From positions 36,102 to 100,101 of the forward strand of contig CAMDNZ010000007.1 of assembly GCA_945903445.1 (NCBI GenBank): DNA of 64,000 bases, written 5' to 3'. Positions 7,212 through 15,942 of this stretch are shown piece by piece. The stretch's first letter is position 1, and each line of letters begins with the position of its first letter. The stretch comes from Bordetella parapertussis (lineage in GTDB: Bacteria > Pseudomonadota > Gammaproteobacteria > Burkholderiales > Burkholderiaceae_B). Under the pieces are notes generated by a model that worked only from the letters and a program-made list of their open reading frames with translations, was not told the origin of the DNA and made no database searches. The position numbers and the translations under genes were made by a program.

Positions 7212-8537
7212 TTAGCGCAGCACGATGGCGGACCGGGGGCCGTCGAACAGCAAACGTTTGTCTTCGATGGCAGTCAAGCGATAGCGCTTGTAAGTACCGC
7301 CCACGAGCAACTTGCTGCCATCTTCCAACACAATGAATGGTGCGGGGCCGCCGACGACGCTGCGAATGCGAAATGGCACGGTGTCGGCGTATTGACGACT
7401 GGCCGTGGCGAGTGTTGCGACGCCGAAATGTCGGCTGTTGAACTGGGCCAGCACGGTCTCCAGTTCGGCGAGCTGGATATCGTCTAAGCCACCCGCGCCG
7501 GCTTCAAGCTTGTTGTCGCGCCACGTCAGGGCGATGCCGCCCAGTCCGGCATCGGTCAGCGCATTGGACAACGTATCGGCGACGGTCGGCGCTAGCAAAA
7601 TGTCGTTGCCCACCACTGTCATGCCAGGCAACTGGCTGCGCAAAGCATCCAAGGCAGCGCTGCGCTCTTCCGGGCTTGCGGCGATGCCAAGCACGGTCAG
7701 ACGACCGGCACCGTCGTAACGCGGCGCATATTTGATCGGATAGCCTTTGAGTACCGCGCCGGCGGTCTGGACGGCGGCTTCCTCGCTGGTCACGCGCATG
7801 GCCGGCATGGGCCAGACCTGTGCCAGAGCCGCCGCCAGCGCGTCGCGTTCGGCCGTGTTGCGCACCCAGCCCGAGACGTGAGTCGCGCCCTCGGGCGTGA
7901 TGTTCACGCGCAGCCGTGAAGCCAGGCCCAGGCGTTCGATCGCGGCATTGATCTGGCCCACCGAACGTTCGGCCGCGGCGCGCGGGTCCGGGCGACTGAC
8001 GACTGGCGGTTGAGAGCTCGGCAACAACCAGATCATCAATATTGCCACGACGACAGCCAGGCCGACAGTACCCAAACCCAGCAGCATCAGCCAATTGTCA
8101 CTGCGTCTACGACCGGGCGGCTGACGCGGGTTATTGGCGTCTTCGCCTGCGCCGACGGCCTCGATCTCAGGCTGTTCTGTCGTCTCGATGACCGCTGCGG
8201 TATCGGCAGGGCTGGCCAGATGATCGTTGGCGGCCAGCGGCAAGTCGGTCCAGGGATCGGTCCGGCGTGCGACCGTCACCCATACAGGTCCCAGAGGCAG
8301 AGGCTGATTGAACGGGGTGGCGGGTTCGCTAGTCGGCGCCGGTACATCGGCATTCTCCAGCGTCAGATCCCATCCTTTGGCACCCACTCGCAAGCGTGCC
8401 GCGCGCGCACCCAAGCCGGCGTCGGCCAGAACGACATCGCAGGCGGGGTCGGCACCTAGCATGTCGTCGTCCTGGATAGGGCAGCGCGCTTGCGCGTGCA
8501 GACCCGATAACACGCGCAGTTCAAGCGATTCGCTCAT
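7212..8537 (-). CDS. bscD: T3SS inner-membrane ring protein BscD (SctD)
   Basis: A 441-residue single-pass protein of the YscD/PscD family. The cytoplasmic N-terminus (about 1-95) has an FHA-like fold starting ESLELRVLSGLHAQARCPI. A proline- and acid-rich linker follows, then one membrane helix near residues 148-172 (WLMLLGLGTVGLAVVVAILM). The rest is periplasmic, with repeated BON/ring-building modules such as RLRVNITPEGATHVSGWV. It forms the outer of the two inner-membrane rings with BscJ and contacts the secretin. It sits between bcrD and bscE in the minus-strand operon, with 14-28 bp gaps. Confidence 0.88.
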   Translation of the reverse strand: MSESLELRVLSGLHAQARCPIQDDDMLGADPACDVVLADAGLGARAARLRVGAKGWDLTLENADVPAPTSEPATPFNQPLPLGPVWVTVARRTDPWTDLPLAANDHLASPADTAAVIETTEQPEIEAVGAGEDANNPRQPPGRRRSDNWLMLLGLGTVGLAVVVAILMIWLLPSSQPPVVSRPDPRAAAERSVGQINAAIERLGLASRLRVNITPEGATHVSGWVRNTAERDALAAALAQVWPMPAMRVTSEEAAVQTAGAVLKGYPIKYAPRYDGAGRLTVLGIAASPEERSAALDALRSQLPGMTVVGNDILLAPTVADTLSNALTDAGLGGIALTWRDNKLEAGAGGLDDIQLAELETVLAQFNSRHFGVATLATASRQYADTVPFRIRSVVGGPAPFIVLEDGSKLLVGGTYKRYRLTAIEDKRLLFDGPRSAIVLR

Positions 8538-8565
8538 GTCAGCTCCCGTTCACGGCGATGCATGG

Positions 8566-10662
8566 TCATAGCTCGACTCGCGCCAGTGGTTGCACATTGA
8601 TTTCTTGGGTGAGCTCCTGGTAGGACAAGACCGGCAACTCATAAAGATCTTGTTCGATCATCTTGCGCAGATATCGGCGAATATCCATCGAAGTGAGCAA
8701 GACGGGCTTGCGCGAGTTGGTCGTGATGTCGCCCACGGTCTGTTTGATGTTCTCCACCAGCTTCTTGGTGGTGGCCGGGTCCAGCGCAAGGTAGCTGCCG
8801 CCGGAGGTCTGGCGCACCGCTCCGCGTACCGTTTCTTCGACGTTGGGCGCCAGCAGATAGGCCGGCAGAATGTTCTGGCCGCTCGAATATTTGTAGCTAA
8901 TGTGGCGTTTTAGGGCGACGCGCACATACTCCGTCAGCAGCACCGAGTCTTTTTCCTTCTGACCCCATTCGATCAGCGCTTCCATGACTGCGCGCAGGTT
9001 GCGCACCGAGATGTCCTCGGAGACAAGCCGTTGCATGATTTCGGCGACCTTTTGCACCGGCATCACGCGTAATGCCTCCTTCACCAGATCCGGGAAGCGT
9101 TGCTCCATTGCCGTCAGCAAAAAGCGTGTTTCCTGGATGCCGATAAAGTCGGACGAGTATTTCTTCAACACGAACGCCAGATGCCACGTCAGAATTTGGT
9201 GAGCGTCCAGAAACGGAATTCCGGCGGCCGACAAGGTTGCCGAGTGGGTCGCTTCGGCCCACAGTGTAGGTATGCCGGGCAAGAAGCGCTTGTCCGCTTC
9301 GCAAGGCACTTGCAAGGCTTGCAGGTTCTGTTCGGTGTCGCGCACCAGCACATAGCCTGGGCGCAACTGGCCTTGTGAAACCGGTACCTCCGACAGCAGG
9401 ATGAGATAGGTGTTCTCGTCTAGGGAGTCGTTGAAGCGCAACTGGATACCGGGGAAGGGCACGCCCAGATCGAAATACAGCGCCCGGCGAATCTTGATCA
9501 GTTCTTCGTTGAGTTCGTCGGAGTTGAAATGACGTTGCAGACCCGAAGCCACGTCCATGATGAGCGGCAGGGTCGGCGCGAACTCTGCACCGCCTTCGGT
9601 ACGGGATTTCGGTGGCGGTTGACCGTCGGCGATCAAGCCGGATATTTCGGTGATTTCGCCGGTTTTTTCGTTAACGACCTGACGGGTGCCGCGCAGGATC
9701 ACGAAGCCTACGGTACCCACGATGGCAGCCAGTGCGACGAACGTCAGCGTCGGCATCCCTGGAATCAGTCCCATGCCCAGCGCCACTGCGGCTGCGATCA
9801 GCAAAGCACGCGGTTGGGCCAGCACCTGTGCGCCGATGTCCTTACCGACGTTGGAGGGGCCGCCTTCGCCCGTTTGCACGCGGGTCACGATGATGCCGGC
9901 ACAGATGGCGATGAACAGCGCCGGTATCTGCGCGATCAGACCGTCGCCGATGGTCAGGATGGAGTAGATCTGCACGGCTTCGCCAGCCGTCAGGCCGCGC
10001 TGCATGGTGCCGATCAGGATGCCGCCCAGCAAGTTGACGGCGACGATGATCAGGCCGGCAATCGCATCGCCTTTGACGAACTTCATGGCGCCGTCCATGG
10101 CGCCATACAACTGACTTTCTTTCTCTACCAGGCTGCGGCGCTTGCGGGCTTCGTCGATATCGATTGTGCCGGCGCGCATGTCTGCGTCAATGGACATCTG
10201 TTTGCCCGGCATGGCATCGAGCGAGAAACGCGCGGCGACTTCGGCGACCCGCTCGGCGCCCTTGGTAATAACGATGAACTGCACGATGGTCAGGATCAAG
10301 AATACGACCAGACCCACGATCAGGTTGCCGCCAACCACGAAGTTGCCGAAGGTCTCGACGATATGCCCGGCGTCGCCCTGCAACAGGATCAGGCGGGTGG
10401 TGGCAATCGAAATACCCAGACGGAACAGAGTGGTGACTAGCAGCACCGACGGAAAGGACGAAAACGCCAGCGGCGAGGGCAGGTATAGGGCCACCATCAG
10501 CAAAATGGCCGATATGGTCATGTTCGCCCCGATCAGCACATCGACCAACGCAGTGGGCAAGGGCAGAATCATCATGAAGATGATCGAGACGATCAACACC
10601 GCCAGCACGATGTCGTTGCGGCTGGTGACTAGGGCTACGGCACGATTGAGGACTTGTTGCAT
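8566..10662 (-). CDS. bcrD: T3SS export gate protein BcrD (SctV/LcrD family)
   Basis: A 698-residue protein strongly matching the FHIPEP/LcrD/FlhA family. The N-terminal half has about eight membrane helices, and conserved loops such as FPSVLLVTTLFRLGISIATTR and the FHIPEP region RFSLDAMPGKQMSIDADMRAG are visible around residues 70-170. The C-terminal half (from about 360) is the cytoplasmic domain that forms a nonameric ring and docks chaperone-substrate complexes. It lies in the minus-strand operon after the YscX/YscY-like genes, as in Yersinia. Length fits the family (about 700). Confidence 0.95.
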   Translation of the reverse strand: MQQVLNRAVALVTSRNDIVLAVLIVSIIFMMILPLPTALVDVLIGANMTISAILLMVALYLPSPLAFSSFPSVLLVTTLFRLGISIATTRLILLQGDAGHIVETFGNFVVGGNLIVGLVVFLILTIVQFIVITKGAERVAEVAARFSLDAMPGKQMSIDADMRAGTIDIDEARKRRSLVEKESQLYGAMDGAMKFVKGDAIAGLIIVAVNLLGGILIGTMQRGLTAGEAVQIYSILTIGDGLIAQIPALFIAICAGIIVTRVQTGEGGPSNVGKDIGAQVLAQPRALLIAAAVALGMGLIPGMPTLTFVALAAIVGTVGFVILRGTRQVVNEKTGEITEISGLIADGQPPPKSRTEGGAEFAPTLPLIMDVASGLQRHFNSDELNEELIKIRRALYFDLGVPFPGIQLRFNDSLDENTYLILLSEVPVSQGQLRPGYVLVRDTEQNLQALQVPCEADKRFLPGIPTLWAEATHSATLSAAGIPFLDAHQILTWHLAFVLKKYSSDFIGIQETRFLLTAMEQRFPDLVKEALRVMPVQKVAEIMQRLVSEDISVRNLRAVMEALIEWGQKEKDSVLLTEYVRVALKRHISYKYSSGQNILPAYLLAPNVEETVRGAVRQTSGGSYLALDPATTKKLVENIKQTVGDITTNSRKPVLLTSMDIRRYLRKMIEQDLYELPVLSYQELTQEINVQPLARVEL

Positions 10663-10677
10663 AGGGGGCCGAGGCGG

Positions 10678-11073
10678 TTAGGAGGTCGTTGCGATGGAGG
10701 CGGCTGCGGTGGTACGCAGGGCAATGTAGGCGCGCATAGCGGCCTCGGCTTCGGCACGGCGTTCGAGGGTGATTAAGGTTTGGGCGCGCACCAGATGGAA
10801 CACGGCGCTCATCCCGCCTTGCATGGCCACGCGCTCCAACGTGGCCAGCGCCGTATCCGGTTTGCCCGAGCGCAATTGCGCCAACGCCAACGACACGCGC
10901 AGTCGTGCGTCGGCCAATCCCAGTTCCTCCAACGCCGCCAGCAGCACGGCGGCCTTTTCGGGCCGGTCGTTTTCTTGGTAGATATAGGACAGCAGGTCGA
11001 GCAGGACACCGCCTGTCGCACCCAGCGGACCCTTGGCGGCTTGTTCGGTCATGGTTTGTTCAGGGAGGCTCAT
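10678..11073 (-). CDS. YscY-like TPR protein
   Basis: A 131-residue helical protein with TPR-like repeats (LLDLLSYIYQENDRPEKAAVLLAALEE, then LRVSLALAQLRSGKPDTALATLERV, then AVFHLVRAQTLITLERRAEAEAAMRAY). In Yersinia-type systems YscY is a small TPR chaperone that binds YscX, and both act with the export gate SctV. Here the order YscX-like, YscY-like, SctV is kept, which supports the call. The start at 11073 overlaps no gene; stop to bcrD start is 15 bp. The last ten residues are A/T/S-rich. Confidence 0.72.
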   Translation of the reverse strand: MSLPEQTMTEQAAKGPLGATGGVLLDLLSYIYQENDRPEKAAVLLAALEELGLADARLRVSLALAQLRSGKPDTALATLERVAMQGGMSAVFHLVRAQTLITLERRAEAEAAMRAYIALRTTAAASIATTS

Positions 11074-11082
11074 GCGCGGGTC

Positions 11083-11484
11083 TTACCCTTGATATAAGGC
11101 GCTGCGATACATGGCCACCAGCTCGCGCAGGTTGGTCTCTTCCTTCAACAGGCGAACGGCGCGATTGAGTACACGGCTGTCGCTCGTACCCGAATCGGCC
11201 TGAGCCGCCAATTCCTTGAGCGCTTCTTTCAACGCCTCGGCAAACTGCGAAGGCATCAGCAGGTCGCGGTCGGCAATCTCCGGGCGCAGTGCTTCTTCGA
11301 GAAAGCGGGTGGTATTGGGTTTTTCCAGCAATTGCGATAACTGGGCGCGCACATTGTCGTCGGAGGGCGTGAGGTTGCGCCGTTCCGGCAGGCTTTGCGC
11401 GGCTTGGTCGTGCTTGCGGGCAAAGACGATGTCGTCGATGCCGTGGTCGAAACTCATGAGCCTGTTCGGATTGATTTCTGGCAT
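11083..11484 (-). CDS. YscX-like early T3SS secreted protein
   Basis: A 133-residue protein from ATG 11484, chosen because GAGGAG lies six bases upstream; the open frame extends further but through the preceding gene. It resembles YscX/PscX: a polar N-terminus (PEINPNRLMSFDHGIDDIVF), a charged middle, and a conserved C-terminal helix ending RELVAMYRSALYQG. YscX is exported early and works with YscY and SctV. Located 10 bp after the SycN-like gene and 9 bp before the YscY-like gene. Confidence 0.72.
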   Translation of the reverse strand: MPEINPNRLMSFDHGIDDIVFARKHDQAAQSLPERRNLTPSDDNVRAQLSQLLEKPNTTRFLEEALRPEIADRDLLMPSQFAEALKEALKELAAQADSGTSDSRVLNRAVRLLKEETNLRELVAMYRSALYQG

Positions 11485-11494
11485 GGCAAGCTCC

Positions 11495-11881
11495 TCAGAC
11501 GTCGTCGCGCAGTGCGTCCAGCCAGCGGGATAGATAATCCAGCGTCTGCTGCAGGCGGTGGTCGGTGAATTCAGTGTCGGCAACACGTACCAGCGCCAGC
11601 AGGTACCGGCGGTCGTCCAGTTCACGCAGCGCAGGCTGGACCGGCCACTCGCCGCCGCGACTATGGTGGGCCCGCTTGTACGCACGCATCAGCCATTCGC
11701 CCGTGTCGTAATCGAGCGGCATGGCAACGTAAATCAGCACTTCTTCGCCGGCGCGTTCGAGACCTAGCAACCGCCCGGCGGGTCCGGCGCGAAAGACCAC
11801 ATGACCGTGCGTGTCGAAAACCAGGTCATCCATGCCGGCGCGCTCACCAAAATTGCGCAGAATGGTATTAGGGTCACTCAT
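11495..11881 (-). CDS. SycN-like chaperone of the gatekeeper
   Basis: A 128-residue CesT-fold protein: helix NTILRNFGERAGM, strands DLVFDTHGHVVFRAG and EEVLIYVAMPLDYD, helix EWLMRAYKRAHH, strands RYLLALVRVADTEF and a C-terminal helix ending WLDALRDDV. In Yersinia, SycN (with YscB) binds YopN. Its ATG overlaps the stop of bopN by four bases (ATGA), a sign of coupled translation with the gatekeeper. No YscB-like partner gene is evident beside it. Confidence 0.7.
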   Translation of the reverse strand: MSDPNTILRNFGERAGMDDLVFDTHGHVVFRAGPAGRLLGLERAGEEVLIYVAMPLDYDTGEWLMRAYKRAHHSRGGEWPVQPALRELDDRRYLLALVRVADTEFTDHRLQQTLDYLSRWLDALRDDV

Positions 11882-12990
11882 TGCTGCTCTTCCTCGTCGA
11901 TAGCGATGTCCAGGGCGTCCTGGACGGCATTCAGGTGGGCTTGCCGGGTATCGGCATCGGGAAACACGGGCACTGGCAGCTCGCGCAGCATGGCCTTGGT
12001 GCCGCTTAGAAACGCCACACGTCCCTCAGCGGAGTCGGCCCCGTGTTGGCGAGCCATCGTGGTGAAGCGGGCCTCGCTAATCCAACTCTCGCCGGTTAAC
12101 CCCACCAAATCGCGCATGAGGAGTTCCGGCTCGACCCGTGCCAGGTTTTTGCTCTGCAGCGTGGCGGCCAGTTCGTGGCCGCCCTCCAAGACCGTCACGG
12201 CGATCTGCAGTTGGTAGAGGTCGCTGGTCAGTGCCTGAAGCCGTGCAGGCTCGGTCGATGGCCGCGTTGCCGCGAGATCCTGACCCAGCGCGGCCACCAG
12301 TTGTTCGAGACCCCGGGCGATGTCTTGGCCGCCAAAATTCTCCAGCGCCATGCCGAGCGTTTTGCTGAGCGAGCTTTCGCCCAGCACGATGTCGCGGTAG
12401 GTGCCCAAAAAGCGTTCGACGCCCTGCGCATCGGGCGCGAAGGTCGCTGCGCTGCTCAACGCGTTCAGACCGGCGCGAATACGGGGGCCGCTCTCGACTT
12501 CGAGGTCGGACAAGGCGTCGCGTATGGATTCCAGCAGTTCGGCCGGAGCGCCTTCTTCTTCGCCCTTACGCAGGGCGTATTGCAAGCCCAGATATTGTTG
12601 GGTGATGTCGCTAAATGTCTCGCTGGCCGCCTGCCGCGGCGACCCCTGACCAGACATCAGCTTTCCTATCAGCGTATCAAGCTTGGCCTGTGCATCGCCA
12701 TCCTGGCTGTTTTGCATCGACTCGAGGATGTCGTCGACTTCCATCAACTCCACCGGCCGGTCGCTCTTGACCTTGCGCTCCGAGTGGTGCTTTTGCTCGG
12801 TTTTCTCGGCCATGTGCAGGCTGAGCTCTTCGGCTGCGTCGGTCAGCGACGAGACTTCGGCCGACACGACGACGGCCTCCTGACCCATCATGATTCCCGT
12901 CTGGGGACGGCCCGTCTGCGATCCCATCGGTTGCCCGAGGGATGTGCTGTTCATGAGGCCTGCGGAGTCAATGCGGTTCATAGCGGGCAC
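11878..12990 (-). CDS. bopN: T3SS gatekeeper BopN (YopN-TyeA fusion, SctW)
   Basis: A 370-residue protein. The N-terminus is S/T/G/Q-rich (secretion signal), followed by a chaperone-binding stretch, then the YopN-like helical body (ETFSDITQQYLGLQYALRKGEEEG is the typical block) and a C-terminal TyeA-like segment ending ALDIAIDEEEQQ. Gatekeepers block effector release until host contact. The GTG at 12990 has AGGTGA ten bases upstream; an ATG at 12981 is an alternative start, three codons in. It heads the minus-strand operon and diverges from bsp22 copy 1; a candidate BtrS promoter is at 13013-13038. Confidence 0.88.
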   Translation of the reverse strand: MPAMNRIDSAGLMNSTSLGQPMGSQTGRPQTGIMMGQEAVVVSAEVSSLTDAAEELSLHMAEKTEQKHHSERKVKSDRPVELMEVDDILESMQNSQDGDAQAKLDTLIGKLMSGQGSPRQAASETFSDITQQYLGLQYALRKGEEEGAPAELLESIRDALSDLEVESGPRIRAGLNALSSAATFAPDAQGVERFLGTYRDIVLGESSLSKTLGMALENFGGQDIARGLEQLVAALGQDLAATRPSTEPARLQALTSDLYQLQIAVTVLEGGHELAATLQSKNLARVEPELLMRDLVGLTGESWISEARFTTMARQHGADSAEGRVAFLSGTKAMLRELPVPVFPDADTRQAHLNAVQDALDIAIDEEEQQ

Positions 12991-13012
12991 GCTTGCAATT
13001 TCACCTGCAGTA

Positions 13013-13038
13013 GTAACCGTTGGTACTTACTAGGTTCC
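13013..13038 (-). promoter_or_regulatory. Candidate BtrS promoter for the bopN-to-bscF operon
   Basis: On the minus strand GGAACC (13038-13033) is followed after 15 bases by GTTAC (13017-13013). This mirrors the element facing bsp22 copy 1 on the other strand, so the 189-bp divergent region holds two back-to-back copies of the same motif. The bopN start at 12990 is 22 bases downstream, leaving a short leader. Confidence 0.55.
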
Positions 13039-13091
13039 GTCATGCGCTAAAACCTAGGGTTTTCCCTTATATCGAATGTATGATTGCGTAG

Positions 13092-13117
13092 GGAACTGGA
13101 AGACTCGGGCGGGTTAC
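13092..13117 (+). promoter_or_regulatory. Candidate BtrS promoter for the bsp22 array
   Basis: GGAACT at 13092-13097 is followed after 15 bases by GTTAC at 13113-13117, continuing TCAC. The same GTTACTCAC string occurs in the element before bsp22 copy 5. The first bsp22 start codon is at 13180. The motif was derived here by comparing the T3SS intergenic regions; it is not copied from a published consensus. Confidence 0.6.
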
Positions 13118-13179
13118 TCACTGCCAAGGAAAAGCTAAGCCCCCCTGCGAGTTGCTACTCGCGCCAATAGGAGAATGCG

Positions 13180-13797
13180 ATGAATTTCAGTGTTGGTAAC
13201 CTCTCAAACATTAACGTCGCTGCCGCTGTCGCCTCGGGCGACATTCAGACCTTGATCCAGATGGTTCAAGGCGATCGTATCAAGCAGATGGACGCGCAGC
13301 TGGTCGATCAAGTCAAGGCAGTTCAGGCGCGCAACGACCAGATCGCCAAGCTCAACAACGTGCTGTCGACCCTGAATGCCTACAACACCCAGATCGACGG
13401 CAAAGACGCAGGCGATAAGCCCAAGGATTGGACCGCCGATAAGATCAATCGATTCGAGCTGCCGTTGAACGATGCCATTCAGGCGGCCGGCATTAAGGAT
13501 CTCGGATTCGAAAGCCGCACGGGCCAACGCACCCCGCTAGCCGGCGAGAGTCGGGACGGTGGGCAAGGCAAGCTGTTAACGGGCACGGGTGTGGTGTCGG
13601 GCAGCACCACGAAGGGCGAAATCGAGACCGCCATCACCAAGATCAAGGGGATGATCGACGCCGAGAGCAATAACCAACAGATGGACATGCTGCGTCTGCA
13701 GAGTCTGAACAACAAGAAGAACGAGTCGGTCGAGATTCTGACGACCACGCAGAAAAAGCATTCCGATTCGACCTCCGGCATCATTCGCAACTTCTGA
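13180..13797 (+). CDS. bsp22: Needle-tip filament protein Bsp22, copy 1
   Basis: A 205-residue protein of the Bordetella Bsp22 (SctA) type: an N-terminal amphipathic segment (VAAAVASGDIQTLIQMVQ), a coiled-coil helix (DAQLVDQVKAVQARNDQIAKL), a variable middle with WTADKINRFELPLNDAIQAAGI, a glycine-rich loop, and a C-terminal coiled coil ending TSGIIRNF. Bsp22 polymerises on the needle tip into a flexible filament through which translocators reach the host membrane. TAGGAGAATGCG precedes the ATG. It is the first of five tandem paralogues and shares its C-terminal 60 residues almost exactly with copies 3 and 5. Confidence 0.88.
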   Translation: MNFSVGNLSNINVAAAVASGDIQTLIQMVQGDRIKQMDAQLVDQVKAVQARNDQIAKLNNVLSTLNAYNTQIDGKDAGDKPKDWTADKINRFELPLNDAIQAAGIKDLGFESRTGQRTPLAGESRDGGQGKLLTGTGVVSGSTTKGEIETAITKIKGMIDAESNNQQMDMLRLQSLNNKKNESVEILTTTQKKHSDSTSGIIRNF

Positions 13798-13842
13798 TGT
13801 GCCGGTACTTGGGCGGTGTTTAAGCGTCTCTAGGAGAGTGCG

Positions 13843-14460
13843 ATGAATCTCAGTGTTGGTGGTCCCCCAACGTTCGACGTAGTGGGTGCAATCGGTAAGC
13901 CCAATCCTCGGACGGAGATCCAGACGATTCAAAGCGAACGTGTCCGTTTATTAGATATGCAAATGGTGGATGTGACCAAGTCGGTGCAATTGCACACCGA
14001 CCAGATCCTCAAGCTCAACAATGTGCTGTCAGGTCTGAATGCCTACAGCGCCCAGATCGAGGGCAAGAGCGCAGGCGACAAGCCCAGGGATTGGGGCGTC
14101 GATAAGATGTTTGGATTCGAGCTGCCGGTGAATGACGCTATCCAGGCGGCGGGCATCACGGATCTCGGATTCCGCGATCGGCTGGGTCAACGCACCCCTG
14201 GGCCGGGAGAGCAAGCGGACGGCGGGGTGGGCAAACTGGTGTCGGGCACTAATGTGGTGACGGGCAGTACGACCAAGGGCGAAATCGAGGCGGCCATCAC
14301 CACCATCAAGGGGATGATCAACGTCGTGCGCGACAACCAGCAGATAGAGATGGTTCGTTTACAGAATCTGAACATGATAAAGAACCAGACGGTCGACGTT
14401 TTGACAAACCTGGACAGTAGGCTCGCCCTATTAGATTCTAAGTTGGGTGGTCTATTTTAG
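13843..14460 (+). CDS. Bsp22 paralogue, copy 2 (most divergent)
   Basis: 205 residues, same length as copies 1, 3 and 5 and same layout, but the most divergent of the intact copies. The N-terminus has PRTEIQTIQSERVRLLDMQM instead of the ASGDIQTLIQMVQ block, and the C-terminal coiled coil ends LALLDSKLGGLF rather than SGIIRNF. The central GDKPRDW and NDAIQAAGITDLGF blocks are kept. In tip proteins the C-terminal coiled coil mediates needle contact and polymerisation, so this copy may cap, mix with or fail to join the filament. AGGAGAGTGCG precedes the ATG; there is no separate promoter motif in the 45-bp gap. Confidence 0.82.
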   Translation: MNLSVGGPPTFDVVGAIGKPNPRTEIQTIQSERVRLLDMQMVDVTKSVQLHTDQILKLNNVLSGLNAYSAQIEGKSAGDKPRDWGVDKMFGFELPVNDAIQAAGITDLGFRDRLGQRTPGPGEQADGGVGKLVSGTNVVTGSTTKGEIEAAITTIKGMINVVRDNQQIEMVRLQNLNMIKNQTVDVLTNLDSRLALLDSKLGGLF

Positions 14461-14526
14461 ACAGCCTCGTCCGACGCTCAGGTGTCGGCGTCCTACACTG
14501 CATTTAAGCGCTCTAAGGAAAATACG

Positions 14527-15144
14527 ATGAATTTCAGTGTCGGTAACAACGCAACATTCAACGTCGCTGCCGCTGTCGCCTCGGGCGACATCCAGACCTT
14601 GATTCAGATGGTCCAGAGCGATCGAGTCAAGCTGATGGATGCGCAACTCGTCGATCAAGTTAAAGCGGTGCAGGCACGTAACGACCAGATCGCCAAGCTC
14701 AACAACGTGCTAGCTGACTTGAACGCATTCAACACCCAGATCAGCGGCAAGGATTCCGGCGACACCCCCAAAGATTGGACCACCGCAAAAATCAATCAGT
14801 TCGAATTACCGGCGAATGACGCCATCCAGGCGGCCGGCATAACCGACCTTGGATTTAAGAGCCAACCGGGCCAACGAACGGCGGGGCCGGGCGAGGCCAA
14901 AACCGGCGTCGAAGGCGTGAAGTTGACGGGCACTGCGGTGGTGTCGAGTGTTACCACCAAGGGCGAAATCGAGACGGCCATCACCAAGATCAAAGGAATG
15001 ATCGACGCCGAGAGCAATAACCAGCAAATGGACATGCTGCGTTTGCAAAGTCTGAACAACAAAAAGAACGAGTCGGTCGAGATTCTGACGACCACGCAAA
15101 AGAAGCATTCCGATTCGACCTCCGGCATCATTCGCAACTTCTGA
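14527..15144 (+). CDS. Bsp22 paralogue, copy 3
   Basis: 205 residues from ATG 14527, preceded by AAGGAAAATACG; an upstream in-frame GTG would only add 15 residues of leader sequence. It matches copies 1 and 5 over the N-terminal VAAAVASGDIQTLIQMVQSD block and the whole C-terminal 65 residues, and differs mainly in the middle (QISGKDSGDTPKDWTTAKIN and the KTGVEGVKLTGTAVVSSV loop). That pattern, conserved ends with a variable centre, suggests the central loop is the exposed part. Confidence 0.85.
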   Translation: MNFSVGNNATFNVAAAVASGDIQTLIQMVQSDRVKLMDAQLVDQVKAVQARNDQIAKLNNVLADLNAFNTQISGKDSGDTPKDWTTAKINQFELPANDAIQAAGITDLGFKSQPGQRTAGPGEAKTGVEGVKLTGTAVVSSVTTKGEIETAITKIKGMIDAESNNQQMDMLRLQSLNNKKNESVEILTTTQKKHSDSTSGIIRNF

Positions 15145-15189
15145 TGGGGCGATGCCCGGTGCGGGGTTAAGCGTCTCCAGGAAAATGCG

Positions 15190-15777
15190 ATGACTATCAG
15201 TATCGGTAATAACGCAATGACCGGCCTACTTAGTATCGGCGAGGTCAGTATTGATACGGCGATCCAAACGATTCAAAAAGAGCGTGCCACGCTTCTGAAT
15301 GGGCCATTAATGAATTCGGTCAAAGCGGTTCAGTCGCGCAACGACCAGATTACCAAGCTCAACGACGTGCTGGTGAGCTTGTATGCCTACAACACCCAGA
15401 TCAACGGTAAGGACGCGGGCGACAAGCCCAAGGATTGGGCCGCCGAACAGATCAATCTATTCGAGTTGCCGTTGAACGACGCCATCCAGGCGGCCGGCAT
15501 TAAAGATCTTGGATTCGAGAGCCGCACGGGCCAATGCACCCCTGGACCAGGCGAGCATCGGGATGGTAGGGAAGGCAAGCTATTGACGGGCACGGGTGTA
15601 GTGTGCGGCAGCACGACCAAGGGCGAAATCGAAACAGCGATTACCAAGATCAAGGCGATGATCGACGTTGAGTTGAATAACCAGCAGATGGGCATGCTGC
15701 GTGTGCAGAGTCTGAACAACAAAAAGAACGAGTCGGTCGAGATTCTGACGACTACGCAGAAGAAGCATTCCGATTGA
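15190..15777 (+). pseudogene. Bsp22 paralogue, copy 4, frameshifted at the 3' end
   Basis: 195 residues, nine short of the intact copies. Compared with copies 1 and 3, one base (a C) is missing after GATT at about 15775, turning GAT-TCG into GAT-TGA. Restoring it would give a 3' end encoding NAAIVRNF and a stop at 15801-15803, parallel to SGIIRNF of the others. The reading frame is otherwise open. Two unusual cysteines (TGQCTPG, VVCGST) replace R and S of the other copies, consistent with relaxed selection. The lost residues lie in the conserved C-terminal tail, so the product may not polymerise; it could still be made. Confidence 0.75.
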
Positions 15778-15869
15778 ACGCCGCCATCGTCCGAAACTTC
15801 TGATGCGATGGAACCCAGTGTCGGGTGTGGTTACTTAACGTGGCAGTCTGATTGAGTCGGGTGCGATCT

Positions 15870-15894
15870 GGAACTTCGCCGCTGCACCCGTTAC
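15870..15894 (+). promoter_or_regulatory. Candidate BtrS promoter before bsp22 copy 5
   Basis: GGAACT at 15870-15875 is followed after 14 bases by GTTAC at 15890-15894, continuing TCAC exactly as in the element before copy 1. This lies in the unusually long 165-bp gap after the broken copy 4 and gives copy 5 and the downstream translocator operon their own start. ATG 15943 is 48 bases downstream. Confidence 0.6.
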
Positions 15895-15942
15895 TCACCG
15901 GTATCCAATGCGGGCACCGCTCGCGACCAGGAGAAGAGATCC

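Noticed and set aside
12175..13050. A 291-codon plus-strand frame opposite bopN
   Set aside because: Covers bopN and its promoter region in antisense; composition unlike a protein.
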